Of a DNA stretch of 55,776 nucleotides, positions 28,151-38,275 are shown in pieces. Under the pieces are notes generated by a model that had not been told where the DNA came from, made no database searches, and saw only the letters and a list, made by a program, of their open reading frames with translations. Origin of the DNA: Fusobacterium sp. (GTDB lineage Bacteria; Fusobacteriota; Fusobacteriia; Fusobacteriales; Fusobacteriaceae); contig DXSD01000001.1 of assembly GCA_019410665.1 (NCBI GenBank), forward strand, positions 1 to 55,776, written 5' to 3'. Position numbers and translations under genes: made by a program. Position 1 is the first letter of the stretch; each line of letters opens with the position of its first letter.

Positions 28151-29371
28151 ATGAGTTCAAAATTAATGATGAGATTACTCCTTGTAATAATGGTAGTCTG
28201 TGGAGCTATTTGGTTAAGTTTTGCTAAACCAACTAAGCTAGGACTAGATTTAAAAGGTGGAGTATACGTAGTATTAGAAGCAGTACCTGAAGAGGGAGTA
28301 ACTATAGATTCAGAAGCTATGGACAGACTTATAGAGGTACTAGATAGAAGAATAAATGGATTGGGAGTAGCTGAATCAGTTGTACAAAAAGCTGGAGATA
28401 ACAAAGTAATAATAGAGTTGCCAGGGATAAATAATACTGAAGATGCAATAAAGATGATAGGAAAAACAGCTCTTTTAGAGTTTAAAATAATGAATCCTGA
28501 TGGAACTTTAGGTGAGACTCTTTTAACAGGGGGAGCACTTAAAAAAGCTGATGTTTCTTATGATAATCTTGGAAGACCACAAATTCAATTTGAGATGAAC
28601 CAAGAGGGAGCAGTAAAGTTTGCTGAGATCACTAGAAATAATATAGGAAAGCAATTAGCAATTACATTAGATGGAGCTGTACAAACAGCACCTATGATAA
28701 ATAGTGAAATTCCAAGTGGAAGTGGAGTTATAACTGGAAACTACACTGTAGAGGAAGCTAAAGCCACTGCTACTCTTTTAAATGCAGGAGCTTTGCCAGT
28801 AAAAGCTGAAATAGCTGAAACAAGAACTGTAGGAGCTTCTTTAGGAGATGAATCTATAGCTCAAAGTAAAAACGCTGGAATACTTGCTATGGCTTTAATA
28901 GGGGTATTTATGTTAGTTTTCTATAGACTTCCAGGAATAGTTGCTGATATAGCCTTAGTGATATTTGGATTGATTACTTTTGGAGCTTTAAACTTTATTG
29001 ATGCAACTTTAACTTTACCAGGAATAGCTGGACTTATTTTATCAGCTGGTATGGCAGTTGATGCTAACGTAATTATTTTTGAAAGAGTAAAAGAGGAGCT
29101 TAGATTAGGAAACAGTATAATCAACAGTATAAATGTTGGATTTAATAAGGGGTTTGTAGCAATATTTGACTCAAATATTACAACTCTTATTATAACAGCT
29201 ATACTATTTACTTTTGGAACTGGACCAGTAAAAGGATTTGCTGTAACTTTGACAATAGGTACACTTGCTTCTATGTTTACAGCAGTAACTATTACTAAGA
29301 TACTTTTACTTGTATTTGTTAAAACATTTAAATTTGAGAGACCAGAGTTATTTGGAGTAAAGGGGAGATAG
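28151..29371 (+). CDS. secD: Protein translocase subunit SecD
   Basis: Membrane partner of SecYEG that uses the proton-motive force to pull exported proteins across the inner membrane. The 406 residues have an N-terminal helix (about 7-24), the conserved GLDLKGGVYVVLEA, a periplasmic region with ITLDGAVQTAPMI, and a five-helix C-terminal block beginning near 238 and ending in the segment LSAGMAVDANVIIFERVKEE. The short periplasmic region is as in Gram-positive SecD. secF starts 2 bp later. Confidence 0.96.
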   Translation: MSSKLMMRLLLVIMVVCGAIWLSFAKPTKLGLDLKGGVYVVLEAVPEEGVTIDSEAMDRLIEVLDRRINGLGVAESVVQKAGDNKVIIELPGINNTEDAIKMIGKTALLEFKIMNPDGTLGETLLTGGALKKADVSYDNLGRPQIQFEMNQEGAVKFAEITRNNIGKQLAITLDGAVQTAPMINSEIPSGSGVITGNYTVEEAKATATLLNAGALPVKAEIAETRTVGASLGDESIAQSKNAGILAMALIGVFMLVFYRLPGIVADIALVIFGLITFGALNFIDATLTLPGIAGLILSAGMAVDANVIIFERVKEELRLGNSIINSINVGFNKGFVAIFDSNITTLIITAILFTFGTGPVKGFAVTLTIGTLASMFTAVTITKILLLVFVKTFKFERPELFGVKGR

Positions 29372-29373
29372 TT

Positions 29374-30324
29374 ATGCAAATAGGAATTATAAGAAATAGT
29401 AAAAAATATTTGGGACTTTCTCTTTTTCTAGTTATCCTATCTTTAGGAGTATTGATCTTTAAAGGATTAAACTATGGTATAGATTTCTCAGGAGGAAGCT
29501 TAATTCAAGTAAAATTTGAAAAGAGTATAACTCTAAAAGAGATCAATAATAATTTAGATCAAATTTCAAAAGAGATTCCTCAATTTAGTTCAAATAGTAG
29601 AAAAGTACAGGTTTCAGAAGATAATACAGTAATTATAAGAACTCAAGAGTTAAATGAAGCACAAAAAGAAGCTGTTTTAGAGAGTTTAAAAAATGTAGGA
29701 AATTATAATTTAGATAAGGTAGATAAAGTAGGGGCAAGTATAGGTAAGGAATTAAAAACTTCTGCTGTATACTCTCTAGCCCTTGGAACTGTTTTAATCA
29801 TTCTTTACATAACAATGAGATTTGAGTTTTTATTCTCAATAGGAGCAGTAACAGCATTGATTCATGATATTATTGTTGCTGTAGGAGTGATAGCACTATT
29901 AGGTTATGAAGTTGATACACCATTTATAGCAGCTGTACTTACAATATTAGGATACTCTATTAACAATACAATAGTAGTATTTGATAGGGTAAGAGAGAAT
30001 TTAAAACGTAAAACAAAAGAGAAACTGTCTTTTGAAGATATTTTAGATAAGAGTATCAACCAAGTTATGATAAGAACTATAAATACATCTGTAACTACAC
30101 TATTTGCAATTATAGCGATTTTAATATTTGGTGGAGATTCATTAAAGACATTTATAGTAACTCTTTTAATTGGAATTTTAGCAGGAACATACAGTTCAGT
30201 TTTTGTTGCTACTCCAATAATGTACTTATTAGATAAGAAAAAAAGAGCTGGTGGAAACTCTGGAATTGAGAGCAAATTAAAAAAAGAGGATAAAAAAGAG
30301 AATAAAGAAAAGATATTAGTATAA
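29374..30324 (+). CDS. secF: Protein translocase subunit SecF
   Basis: Forms the SecDF complex with SecD. The 316 residues have the first helix near 12-30, the DFSGGSLIQVKF motif, and a five-helix block with NNTIVVFDRVREN and the ATPIMYLLDKKKR end. The lysine-rich tail (about 290-316) is cytoplasmic. A terminator follows, closing the dusB-to-secF unit. Confidence 0.96.
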   Translation: MQIGIIRNSKKYLGLSLFLVILSLGVLIFKGLNYGIDFSGGSLIQVKFEKSITLKEINNNLDQISKEIPQFSSNSRKVQVSEDNTVIIRTQELNEAQKEAVLESLKNVGNYNLDKVDKVGASIGKELKTSAVYSLALGTVLIILYITMRFEFLFSIGAVTALIHDIIVAVGVIALLGYEVDTPFIAAVLTILGYSINNTIVVFDRVRENLKRKTKEKLSFEDILDKSINQVMIRTINTSVTTLFAIIAILIFGGDSLKTFIVTLLIGILAGTYSSVFVATPIMYLLDKKKRAGGNSGIESKLKKEDKKENKEKILV

Positions 30325-30350
30325 AATAGTTAAGTAGATAGATAAAAGAT

Positions 30351-30391
30351 TATATAGAGTATTGTTGAGTTACTTCAATACTCTATATATT
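30351..30391 (+). terminator. Terminator after secF
   Basis: A 14-bp stem (30351-30364 with 30376-30389) with a loop of about 11 bases; the following T run is short, so it may be bidirectional or moderate in strength. Confidence 0.65.
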
Positions 30392-30438
30392 TAAAAATCT
30401 AGAGTGAAAGTGAGATTATTGCAGAAAAGAGGTAAAAA

Positions 30439-31536
30439 ATGAGAGCATGGTTAGAGATAGAGATGGACAATTTACTTTATAATATAGACAAACTGAGAGA
30501 GAAGGTTCATGGAACGGAGATAATGGCAGTAGTCAAAGCGAATAGCTATGGATTTGGAGCAATTGAAACTGCAAGATACCTTTCTAAAAATGGGATACAT
30601 TTTTTTGCAGTAGCCTGTCTAGATGAGGGATTAGATTTAAGAGATGCAGGGATTAAAGAGAATATTTTGGTTTTAGGAAATTTATTAGATGAAGAGTTAT
30701 CGGTGGCAGATGAGAATAATATTCAAGTAACTATTGGAAACTGGGAGCAGATAAAGTATATAGAAGAGAAGAAATTAAATGTAGGAATGCATATAAAAAT
30801 AGATACTGGGATGGGAAGATTAGGTTTTCTTGTAGATGAGGGATTAGAGGTAGTAGATTACTGTTTAAATAAAAATTTAAATATAAAGGGTATCTATTCA
30901 CATCTTTCTGATGCTGATGGATTTAATGAGGAAGCTGACAAATATACAGAGAGACAGTTGGATAAATTTAAAAAATTTGATAAATATAGAGATAGAGTAA
31001 AATATCTTCATGTATTAAATAGTGGTGGGATATTGAGATTTAATTCAAATTATATGGGAAATATTGTAAGAGCTGGAATTTGTATGTATGGTATGATAGC
31101 GAACTATAGAGTTTCTGACTTAAGGAGAGTATTCACAGTAAAAACAAGGATTTTATCAATAAGAACTGTAGATGAGGAAACTTGTATATCTTATGGAAGA
31201 AAATATATACTTCATAAGGGAGAGACATTTGCAACTCTTGGAATGGGATATGCAGATGGGTTAAAAAAAGAGTTTACAGGAAAGAGTTATGTTATTATTG
31301 AAGGAGAAAAGTGTCCAATCATTGGAGAGATATGCATGGATATGTGTATGGTAAAAATCCCTGAAAATATAAAAAGTAAGATATCACTAGGAACAGAGGT
31401 AATAGTAGTTAGAGATGATATAATAGAAGAGATAAATGTGGAGCACAAATGTTCATGGGATATTTTAACTGGAATAGGAAGAAGAGTTTATAGAGTATAT
31501 AAAGAGAATGGAAAACCATATTTAATAACAAAATAA
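30439..31536 (+). CDS. alr: Alanine racemase
   Basis: PLP enzyme making D-alanine for peptidoglycan. The 365 residues include the PLP lysine K33 in VVKANSYG and the catalytic tyrosine Y252 in ISYGRKY; MCMDMCM-like and GRRVYRVY segments close the C-terminal beta domain. It opens a new unit after the secF terminator; the methyltransferase gene follows after 9 bp. Confidence 0.96.
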   Translation: MRAWLEIEMDNLLYNIDKLREKVHGTEIMAVVKANSYGFGAIETARYLSKNGIHFFAVACLDEGLDLRDAGIKENILVLGNLLDEELSVADENNIQVTIGNWEQIKYIEEKKLNVGMHIKIDTGMGRLGFLVDEGLEVVDYCLNKNLNIKGIYSHLSDADGFNEEADKYTERQLDKFKKFDKYRDRVKYLHVLNSGGILRFNSNYMGNIVRAGICMYGMIANYRVSDLRRVFTVKTRILSIRTVDEETCISYGRKYILHKGETFATLGMGYADGLKKEFTGKSYVIIEGEKCPIIGEICMDMCMVKIPENIKSKISLGTEVIVVRDDIIEEINVEHKCSWDILTGIGRRVYRVYKENGKPYLITK

Positions 31537-31545
31537 GGAGAGAGA

Positions 31546-32727
31546 ATGGCAAAGATAATATTAGAAAAGGGTAAGGAGAAAAAAATTCAAAATTTTTATC
31601 CAAATGTATTTAAAGATGAGGTTAAAAGTACAATAGGAAAGATAGAAAATGGAGATATAGTTGATGTTTGTATGGAGGATATGACATTTGTTGGAAGAGG
31701 ATATGTAACAGATTCTACCTCTGCATATGTGAGAGTTTTAACAACAAAAGATGAAAAGATAGATAAAGATTTTATTTTAAATAAAATAAGAAGTGCTTAT
31801 AAAAAAAGAGAGCACTTAGCAAATGAAACTAACTGTATAAGGGCATTTTTCTCTGAGGGAGATGGAATACCAGGACTGATAATTGATAAATTTGATAAGT
31901 ATGTAGCTGTACAATTTAGAAATTCAGGAGTAGAAAAATTTAGACAAGAGATAATAAATGCTATAAAAAAGGTTATGAAACCTAAGGGAATCTATGAGAG
32001 AAGTGATGTAGAGAACAGAACTCATGAGGGAGTAGAGCAAAAAACTGGAATAATATATGGAGAGATTCCTGAAAGAGTTATCATGGAAGATAATGGCTTA
32101 AAATATGGAATAGATATAATAGATGGACAGAAAACAGGATTTTTCTTAGATCAAAGAGATTCAAGAAAATTTATAAGAAAATATCTGAATAAGGATACTA
32201 GATTTTTAGATGTATTCTCAAGTAGTGGTGGATTTTCAATGGCAGCTCTTAAAGAAAACTGTAAAAAAGTTGTGGCTATTGATAAAGAACCTCACGCTTT
32301 AGAGTTATGTAGGGAAAATTATGAATTAAATGGATTTGAAGGAAGCTTTACAACTATGGAGGGAGATGCTTTCTTACTTTTAAAAACTTTAGTAGGAAGA
32401 GGAGAGAAGTATGATGTGATAACTTTAGATCCCCCATCTCTTATTAAAAGAAAAGCAGATATTCATAAGGGAAGAGATTTTTTCTTTGAATTATGTGATG
32501 ATAGTTTTAAACTGTTAGAAGATGGAGGAATATTAGGAGTAATAACATGTGCTTATCATATCTCTTTACAAGATTTAATAGAGGTAACAAGAATGGCAGC
32601 TTCTAAAAATGGGAAGTTATTACAAGTGATAGGGATAAATTATCAACCAGAAGATCATCCATGGATATTACATGTTCCTGAAACTTTGTATTTAAAAGCA
32701 CTTTGGGTGAGAATAATAAATAACTAA
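31546..32727 (+). CDS. Class I rRNA (cytosine-C5) methyltransferase, RlmI-like
   Basis: SAM-dependent RNA methyltransferase of 393 residues. An N-terminal PUA-like domain (about 1-70), a linker and a Rossmann domain follow the RlmI plan. GFFLDQR (198-204), the SAM-binding LDVFSSSGGFS (221-231) and DPPS (295-298) are present. Related RlmI methylates C1962 of 23S rRNA; the exact base here is not shown. Confidence 0.88.
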   Translation: MAKIILEKGKEKKIQNFYPNVFKDEVKSTIGKIENGDIVDVCMEDMTFVGRGYVTDSTSAYVRVLTTKDEKIDKDFILNKIRSAYKKREHLANETNCIRAFFSEGDGIPGLIIDKFDKYVAVQFRNSGVEKFRQEIINAIKKVMKPKGIYERSDVENRTHEGVEQKTGIIYGEIPERVIMEDNGLKYGIDIIDGQKTGFFLDQRDSRKFIRKYLNKDTRFLDVFSSSGGFSMAALKENCKKVVAIDKEPHALELCRENYELNGFEGSFTTMEGDAFLLLKTLVGRGEKYDVITLDPPSLIKRKADIHKGRDFFFELCDDSFKLLEDGGILGVITCAYHISLQDLIEVTRMAASKNGKLLQVIGINYQPEDHPWILHVPETLYLKALWVRIINN

Positions 32728-32738
32728 AAGGGGTAACT

Positions 32739-33272
32739 ATGTATTTAGATATTGTAATATTAGTAGTTTTAGTTTTAGCCATTTTAGATGGGCTAAAAAG
32801 TGGATTATTTGTAGAATTTTTATCTGTATTTGGATTAGTGATAAATTTTATAGCAGCTAAGCATTTGACACCTATGTTGATGGAGTTCTTAGGATTAAAA
32901 TCTAGTGAAACAACTTATTTTTTAACTTATATTGGAATGTTTTGGGCAGTATATATAGTAATAGGGATATTCTTGCATTTTATAAAAAATATAATGGAAG
33001 GTTTAACTAAAGGTTTTGTAATAAGAGTATTAGGGGGGATAATAGGTGCTATAAAAGGAGCTGTATTAGCTTTAGTGATAATATTTATTTTTAACTTTTC
33101 AGCAGATATATTTCCAAAAATAAAAAAATATGGGGAGAATAGTAAGGCAGCAGAAACTTTTTTAAACACAGCTCCTCTTATTGAAAACTATATACCAAAG
33201 GTTTTTAAAGATAAGTTAAATGATATAAAAAATGAGAAGTTAATAGATAGATACTTAAATAAAATTTTTTAG
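32739..33272 (+). CDS. CvpA family membrane protein
   Basis: Inner-membrane protein of 177 residues with about four helices, beginning with the family-typical MYLDIVILVVLVLAILDGLK and containing GGIIGAIKGAVLALV near 98-112. CvpA proteins are linked to colicin V production and to envelope stress, with no defined activity. It starts 11 bp after the methyltransferase and precedes the lptFG pair by 9 bp. Confidence 0.85.
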   Translation: MYLDIVILVVLVLAILDGLKSGLFVEFLSVFGLVINFIAAKHLTPMLMEFLGLKSSETTYFLTYIGMFWAVYIVIGIFLHFIKNIMEGLTKGFVIRVLGGIIGAIKGAVLALVIIFIFNFSADIFPKIKKYGENSKAAETFLNTAPLIENYIPKVFKDKLNDIKNEKLIDRYLNKIF

Positions 33273-33281
33273 GAGAGGTAT

Positions 33282-34358
33282 ATGAAAATAATAGAAAAGT
33301 ATATTCTAAATGAGATAAAACTACCTATAATATTTGGAATCTCTCTATTTACATTTATATTCCTTATAGATATAATTGTGGCAATGATGGAAAATATAAT
33401 AGTGAAAGGGATATCTATAATAGATGTGTTGAGGATTTTATCCTTTTATCTTCCACCGATTTTATCTCAAACTATACCTATGGGAATGTTTTTAGGAATA
33501 ATGTTGACTTTTTCAAAATTTACAAGAACTAGTGAAGCAACAGCAATGAGTGCTGTAGGAATGTCTTTAAAGAAAATAGTAAATCCCATAGTAAAAATTG
33601 CTTGTGTAGTAACACTGTTTATATTTTTCTTACAAGAGAGTATTATTCCGCGTTCAGTGGCAAAATTACAATATTTAACAATGAAAATAGCTTATGAAAA
33701 TCCAGTTTTTCAACTTAAAGAGAAAACTTTTATAGATGAAGTAGATGAGTATAATCTCTATATAGATAGATTAGAGGGAAAAAGTAAGGTAGCTAAAGGA
33801 ATACTTATATTTCAAAAAGCTGAAGATAAACATTTTCCAACAGTAGTAGTAGGAGAGGAAGCGTATTGGAAAGATTCAGCAATGGTATTAAAAAATTCTA
33901 AGTTCTATAATTTCAATGAGCAGGGAAAGGAAACTTTAAGAGGAAAATTTGATGAAAAGAAGATACCATTGGCAGCTTACTTTAGTGAGATGGAATTAAA
34001 AGTAGATGATATTGAAGCTAAAGGAGTTTTAACTTTAATTAAAGAGATTAAAGATAAGAGTCCTGAAGAGAAGCTTGCATATAAAGTAGAGATAAATAAG
34101 AAAATAGCAGTACCATTCTCTACAATAATGTTATCACTTTTAGGGGTATTTTTATCTATAGGTCATCATAGAAGTGGAAAGGGAGCTAATTTTGCCTTAA
34201 GTCTGGTAGTAATATTTTCTTATATAACTTGCTTAAATATAGGAATGGTAATGTCAACTAAAGGGGTTATTCCAGCATTTATAGGAGTTTGGATACCTAA
34301 CTTAATTCTTTTTGTAGTGACATTTCTTATGTATAAAAAGAAGGCAAGGGTGATATAG
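33282..34358 (+). CDS. lptF: LptF/LptG family permease (first of pair)
   Basis: Membrane subunit of the LptBFG exporter that lifts lipopolysaccharide from the inner membrane to the periplasmic bridge. The 358 residues have three N-terminal helices, a periplasmic beta-jellyroll-like part (about 130-260) and three C-terminal helices, with PPILSQTIPMGMFLG near 57-71 and GKGANFALSLVVIF near 306-319. It overlaps the next gene by one base. Which of the two is LptF or LptG is assigned by order only. Confidence 0.88.
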   Translation: MKIIEKYILNEIKLPIIFGISLFTFIFLIDIIVAMMENIIVKGISIIDVLRILSFYLPPILSQTIPMGMFLGIMLTFSKFTRTSEATAMSAVGMSLKKIVNPIVKIACVVTLFIFFLQESIIPRSVAKLQYLTMKIAYENPVFQLKEKTFIDEVDEYNLYIDRLEGKSKVAKGILIFQKAEDKHFPTVVVGEEAYWKDSAMVLKNSKFYNFNEQGKETLRGKFDEKKIPLAAYFSEMELKVDDIEAKGVLTLIKEIKDKSPEEKLAYKVEINKKIAVPFSTIMLSLLGVFLSIGHHRSGKGANFALSLVVIFSYITCLNIGMVMSTKGVIPAFIGVWIPNLILFVVTFLMYKKKARVI

Positions 34359-35440
34359 TGAAAATAATTGATAAATATATAAGTAAAAATTTTTTAAGAG
34401 CCTTTCTTTTAAGCTTAATGGCTTTTATGGGAATATTTATAGTAAGTCAACTTTTTAGAGTGGTGAAATACTTAAGTGATGGGAGATTTACTCCCAATGA
34501 AGCTATATACTATGTAGTTACTTTGATGCCAAGAACTTTTATAGATGTAGCACCCCTAGCTGTATTATTAGGAAGTATGATGACAATTAGTAGTATGGCT
34601 TCAAATTTAGAGATAATATCTCTTAAAACTTCAGGAATAAAGTTTAGAAGAATTGTACTATTTCCTATTGTAATATCAGCTATTATATCTGGAGTAGTAT
34701 TTTGGATTAATGATACACTTTATCCTATATCTCTAAAGATAAATAGAGATTTAAGAAGAGGAGAAGTTTTAGAAAGGGTAGCCCCAGTAGAAAAAAGAAA
34801 TGCTTTCTTAAGAGGGGAGAATTCCAACTATATTTATTTAATGGAAAAAATAAATAGAGAGACAGGTTTTGCTGAAAATATTCAAATTATAGATTTGAAT
34901 GAAGATTTTGATGAGATCGAAAGAATAATAACAGCTCCAGAGGGAAGATATAATTTCAGCAAAGAGATGTGGATGTTAAAAGATGCTAATATTTACTTTG
35001 GAGATGATAATAAAAAAAGTGAGAGTAAGGAGTATTTTGCTGAGAAAAAATACAGAGATAATCCTGAAAATTTTATAACTTTAAGTGTTGAGCCTAGAAC
35101 TCTTACTATAAAAGATTTGAAAAAAACAATAAGAGAGATGAAGAGTATAGGGGGAGATACAAGGGAGTTATTAGTAGAGTTAGGAAATAGATACTCTTTT
35201 CCTTTTGCTAGTTTTGTAATATCATTTCTTGGATTAGCTTTAGGAGGAAGATATGTAAGAGGAACCTCTGCTGTGAGCTTAGGGGTATGTGTGCTATTAG
35301 GTTATGGTTACTATGTGGTACAGGCTTCCTTTGAGGCACTTAGTGCCAATGGATTTTTAAATCCATTTATTGGAGGGTGGATACCCAATATAATTTTCTT
35401 GGTGGTAGGAGTTTATTTACTAAATAAAGCAGAATATTAA
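34358..35440 (+). CDS. lptG: LptF/LptG family permease (second of pair)
   Basis: Second permease of the LptBFG transporter, 360 residues with the same six-helix plan and a middle periplasmic domain (about 130-265). PRTFIDVAPLAVLLGSMMT near 53-71 and the final GGWIPNIIFLVVGVYLL helix are characteristic. Start is GTG, sharing a base with the stop of the first permease, so the two are made in equal amounts. Confidence 0.88.
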   Translation: MKIIDKYISKNFLRAFLLSLMAFMGIFIVSQLFRVVKYLSDGRFTPNEAIYYVVTLMPRTFIDVAPLAVLLGSMMTISSMASNLEIISLKTSGIKFRRIVLFPIVISAIISGVVFWINDTLYPISLKINRDLRRGEVLERVAPVEKRNAFLRGENSNYIYLMEKINRETGFAENIQIIDLNEDFDEIERIITAPEGRYNFSKEMWMLKDANIYFGDDNKKSESKEYFAEKKYRDNPENFITLSVEPRTLTIKDLKKTIREMKSIGGDTRELLVELGNRYSFPFASFVISFLGLALGGRYVRGTSAVSLGVCVLLGYGYYVVQASFEALSANGFLNPFIGGWIPNIIFLVVGVYLLNKAEY

Positions 35441-35477
35441 AATAAAAGTGACTGAGTAGTTATGATTGGAGTTGAAA

Positions 35478-36701
35478 ATGAGTATAGAGGTAAGAAAATT
35501 AAGTAATGGAATACCTGTACTTATGGATAATATCGAGAGTATAAATACTATAAGTCTAGGTATATTTGTAAAAACAGGGTCAAGAGATGAGTATCCACAT
35601 GAAAGTGGAGTATCTCACTATATAGAACATATGATGTTCAAAGGGACAACAAACAGAAGTGCTAAGGAGATTTCCGAAGAGGTAGATAATGAAGGTGGAA
35701 TGATAAATGCCTTCACAAGTAGAGATACTACTTGCTATTATATACAGATGCTATCCAACAAGATTGGGAAAGGGATAGAGATTCTTTCAGATATGTTTTT
35801 AAACTCTACTTTTACAGAGGAAAATTTAGATAAAGAGAGAAATGTAATAATAGAAGAGATAAGAATGTATGAGGATATTCCTGAAGAGACTATACATGAT
35901 GAAAATATTCAATTTGCTGTAACAGGAACACAATCTAATAGTGTTTTAGGAACAATAGAGAGTTTAAAGGGGATAGATAGAGAAAGATTTTTAAAATATT
36001 TTAAAGATCAATATAGAGCTTCAAATTTAGTAATATCTGTTGCTGGAAAAATGGATTGTGATGAAATATTTAATATGTTAGAAGAGGGATTTGGAAAATT
36101 AGAGGATTATCCAGTAGATAGAAAAATAGATACTACTTATACTATTAATAGTGGAGAAAATAAGATAGTTAGAGATACTAACCAAGTACACCTATGTTTT
36201 AACACTAAAGGTGTTAGTTTAGTAGATGAGAAAAAATATCCAGCAGCTATTATATCAAGTGTATTAGGTGGAAATATGAGTTCTAGGCTTTTCCAAAAAA
36301 TAAGAGAGGAGAGAGGTTTAGCTTACTCAGTTTATACATATTCAAGTGCCTTTTTAGAGGGGGGAGTTTTCACTGTATATGCAGGAACAACTCACGAGAG
36401 TTATAAAGAGGTAATAGAGATTATTAGAGAAGAGTTTGAAGATATAAGAGAGAACGGAATTAGTGAGTATGAGTTACAAAAATCTAAAAATCAATTTTTA
36501 AGTATGCTTACTTTCAGTTTAGAGGGAAGTAAAGGAAAGATGAATAGAATGGCTAACTCTTACTTACTTTATGGAGAGGTAATAGATATAGATAAGATAA
36601 TAGAATCTATAGAAAAGATTACTCTTGAGGATATAAAAGAGACAGCACAGATAATATTTGATGAAAAATATTACTCATGGACAATTTTAGGAAATGTATA
36701 A
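35478..36701 (+). CDS. M16 family zinc protease
   Basis: Processing-peptidase-like zinc metalloprotease of 407 residues with two M16 domains. The inverted zinc motif HYIEH is at 47-51 and the distal ligand is E127, exactly 76 residues on. The second domain carries the usual R-Y pair region SSRLFQKIREERGLAYSVY. The frame is open to a TTG at 35466, but GGAG at 35468-35471 is the ribosome site for the ATG at 35478. Followed by dut after 9 bp, a linkage seen in other anaerobes. Confidence 0.9.
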   Translation: MSIEVRKLSNGIPVLMDNIESINTISLGIFVKTGSRDEYPHESGVSHYIEHMMFKGTTNRSAKEISEEVDNEGGMINAFTSRDTTCYYIQMLSNKIGKGIEILSDMFLNSTFTEENLDKERNVIIEEIRMYEDIPEETIHDENIQFAVTGTQSNSVLGTIESLKGIDRERFLKYFKDQYRASNLVISVAGKMDCDEIFNMLEEGFGKLEDYPVDRKIDTTYTINSGENKIVRDTNQVHLCFNTKGVSLVDEKKYPAAIISSVLGGNMSSRLFQKIREERGLAYSVYTYSSAFLEGGVFTVYAGTTHESYKEVIEIIREEFEDIRENGISEYELQKSKNQFLSMLTFSLEGSKGKMNRMANSYLLYGEVIDIDKIIESIEKITLEDIKETAQIIFDEKYYSWTILGNV

Positions 36702-36710
36702 GGAGAAGCA

Positions 36711-37151
36711 ATGGAAAAAGTATTAGTAAAAGTGAAAGTAGAAGAGGGAGTAACTCTTCCTAAATATGAGACAAGTGGTTCTGCAGGAATGGATGTAAGA
36801 GCTAATATAAAAGAACCAATTACTTTGGGAATGCTAGAGAGAGTCCTTGTTCCTACTGGAATAAAAATGGCTATACCAGAAGGATATGAAGTTCAAGTTA
36901 GACCAAGAAGTGGACTTGCATTAAAACATGGGATTAGCATGGCTAATGCTATTGGAACAATAGATTCTGATTATAGGGGAGAGATAGGGGTTATATTAAT
37001 CAATTTAAGTAAAGATGATTATGTAATACAACCACAAGAGAGAATAGGACAATTAGTATTAAATAAAGTGGCACAGATGGAGTTTGAAGTGGTAGATACT
37101 TTAGACGAAACTGAAAGAGGTGCTGGAGGATTTGGGCACACTGGAAAATAA
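36711..37151 (+). CDS. dut: dUTP diphosphatase
   Basis: Trimeric dUTPase that hydrolyses dUTP to dUMP, keeping uracil out of DNA. All five family motifs are present in the 146 residues: GSAGMDVRA, RPRSGLALK, GTIDSDYRGE, ERIGQLV and the C-terminal ERGAGGFGHTGK. Ten bp separate it from rodA. Confidence 0.97.
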   Translation: MEKVLVKVKVEEGVTLPKYETSGSAGMDVRANIKEPITLGMLERVLVPTGIKMAIPEGYEVQVRPRSGLALKHGISMANAIGTIDSDYRGEIGVILINLSKDDYVIQPQERIGQLVLNKVAQMEFEVVDTLDETERGAGGFGHTGK

Positions 37152-37161
37152 GAGGTAACTA

Positions 37162-38268
37162 ATGAAAAGTAGTAGAGAACTAAAACTTTTTTTAAAAAAA
37201 GTAAAAAAAATGAATAATTATCTTGTTTTAAATGCTTTAATAATAGTGGCAATAAGTATCTCTACAATATATAGTGCTACTGTTTCTAAAGGAAGTTCCT
37301 TCTATATAAAAGAGAGCATATGGACTGTAATAGGTTTAGTAGCTTATATTATAGTTTCTTTTATAGATTATAGAAAATATTATAAATACTATAAAGTTCT
37401 TTATATATTAAATTTGGGATTGCTTTTATCTGTTTTAGTTTTAGGAGTAAGTAGGTTAGGAGCACAGAGATGGATCAGTTTAGGACCTATTAGTATACAA
37501 CCTGCTGAAGTTGGAAAAGTCTTAGTTGTAATAACTCTATCAGCTTTTTTAACAAGTAATTTTAGAGAGAGAGTTGTAGGCTTAAAAAGTGTAATGATTA
37601 CGGGGTTACATATAGGACCTATACTTCTTCTTATATTAAAACAACCAGATTTAGGGACTACTCTTATAATAGTTATGACTTGTAGTGTTATTTTGTTTAT
37701 GCATAATTTAGATTGGAAAACAATAATTATACTATTTTTAAGTGGAGCTACCTTTGTTCCTATTGCTTATCTTTTTTTATTAAAAGATTATCAGAGACAG
37801 AGGGTAATGACCTTTTTAAATCCAGAAGCTGATCTTTTAGGAAGTGGTTGGAATGTAATGCAATCTATGATAGCTATTGGATCTGGAGAGCTTTATGGGA
37901 AAGGATTTTTAAAGAGTACTCAAAGTAAGTTAAGATTTCTTCCAGAGGCTCACACTGACTTTATTGTTTCTGTTTTTTTAGAGGAGAGAGGATTTATAGG
38001 GGGAGTAGTATTATTCGTACTCTATATTATTTTGATAGCTCAAATTTTATACATAGCAGATACTACTAAGGATAGTTTTGGAAAGCTTATAAGTTATGGA
38101 ATTGGAAGTATATTTTTCTTTCATTTTGTAATAAATGTTGGAATGACTATGGGAATCATGCCTGTTACAGGAAAACCTCTGCTTTTAATGAGCTATGGTG
38201 GAACTTCTCTTCTTATAAGTTTTATTATGTTGGGAATAGTTCAAAGTGTTAGAATATATAGAGATTAG
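37162..38268 (+). CDS. rodA: Peptidoglycan glycosyltransferase RodA (FtsW/RodA/SpoVE family)
   Basis: Polytopic SEDS protein of 368 residues that polymerises glycan strands for side-wall growth. Typical segments are LGAQRWISLGPISIQPAEVGK near 95-115, LLKQPDLGTTLI near 152-163 and GGTSLLISFIMLGIVQSV at the end. RodA is preferred over FtsW because no division genes are nearby and mreC lies in the next unit. The start at 37162 has AGAGG; an internal ATG at 37210 is possible. Confidence 0.9.
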   Translation: MKSSRELKLFLKKVKKMNNYLVLNALIIVAISISTIYSATVSKGSSFYIKESIWTVIGLVAYIIVSFIDYRKYYKYYKVLYILNLGLLLSVLVLGVSRLGAQRWISLGPISIQPAEVGKVLVVITLSAFLTSNFRERVVGLKSVMITGLHIGPILLLILKQPDLGTTLIIVMTCSVILFMHNLDWKTIIILFLSGATFVPIAYLFLLKDYQRQRVMTFLNPEADLLGSGWNVMQSMIAIGSGELYGKGFLKSTQSKLRFLPEAHTDFIVSVFLEERGFIGGVVLFVLYIILIAQILYIADTTKDSFGKLISYGIGSIFFFHFVINVGMTMGIMPVTGKPLLLMSYGGTSLLISFIMLGIVQSVRIYRD

Positions 38269-38275
38269 GAGAGAT

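Noticed and set aside
28151..30324. SecD/SecF as a truncated fused SecDF.
   Set aside because: Both genes are complete, with their own starts and full helix sets; separate short forms are normal.
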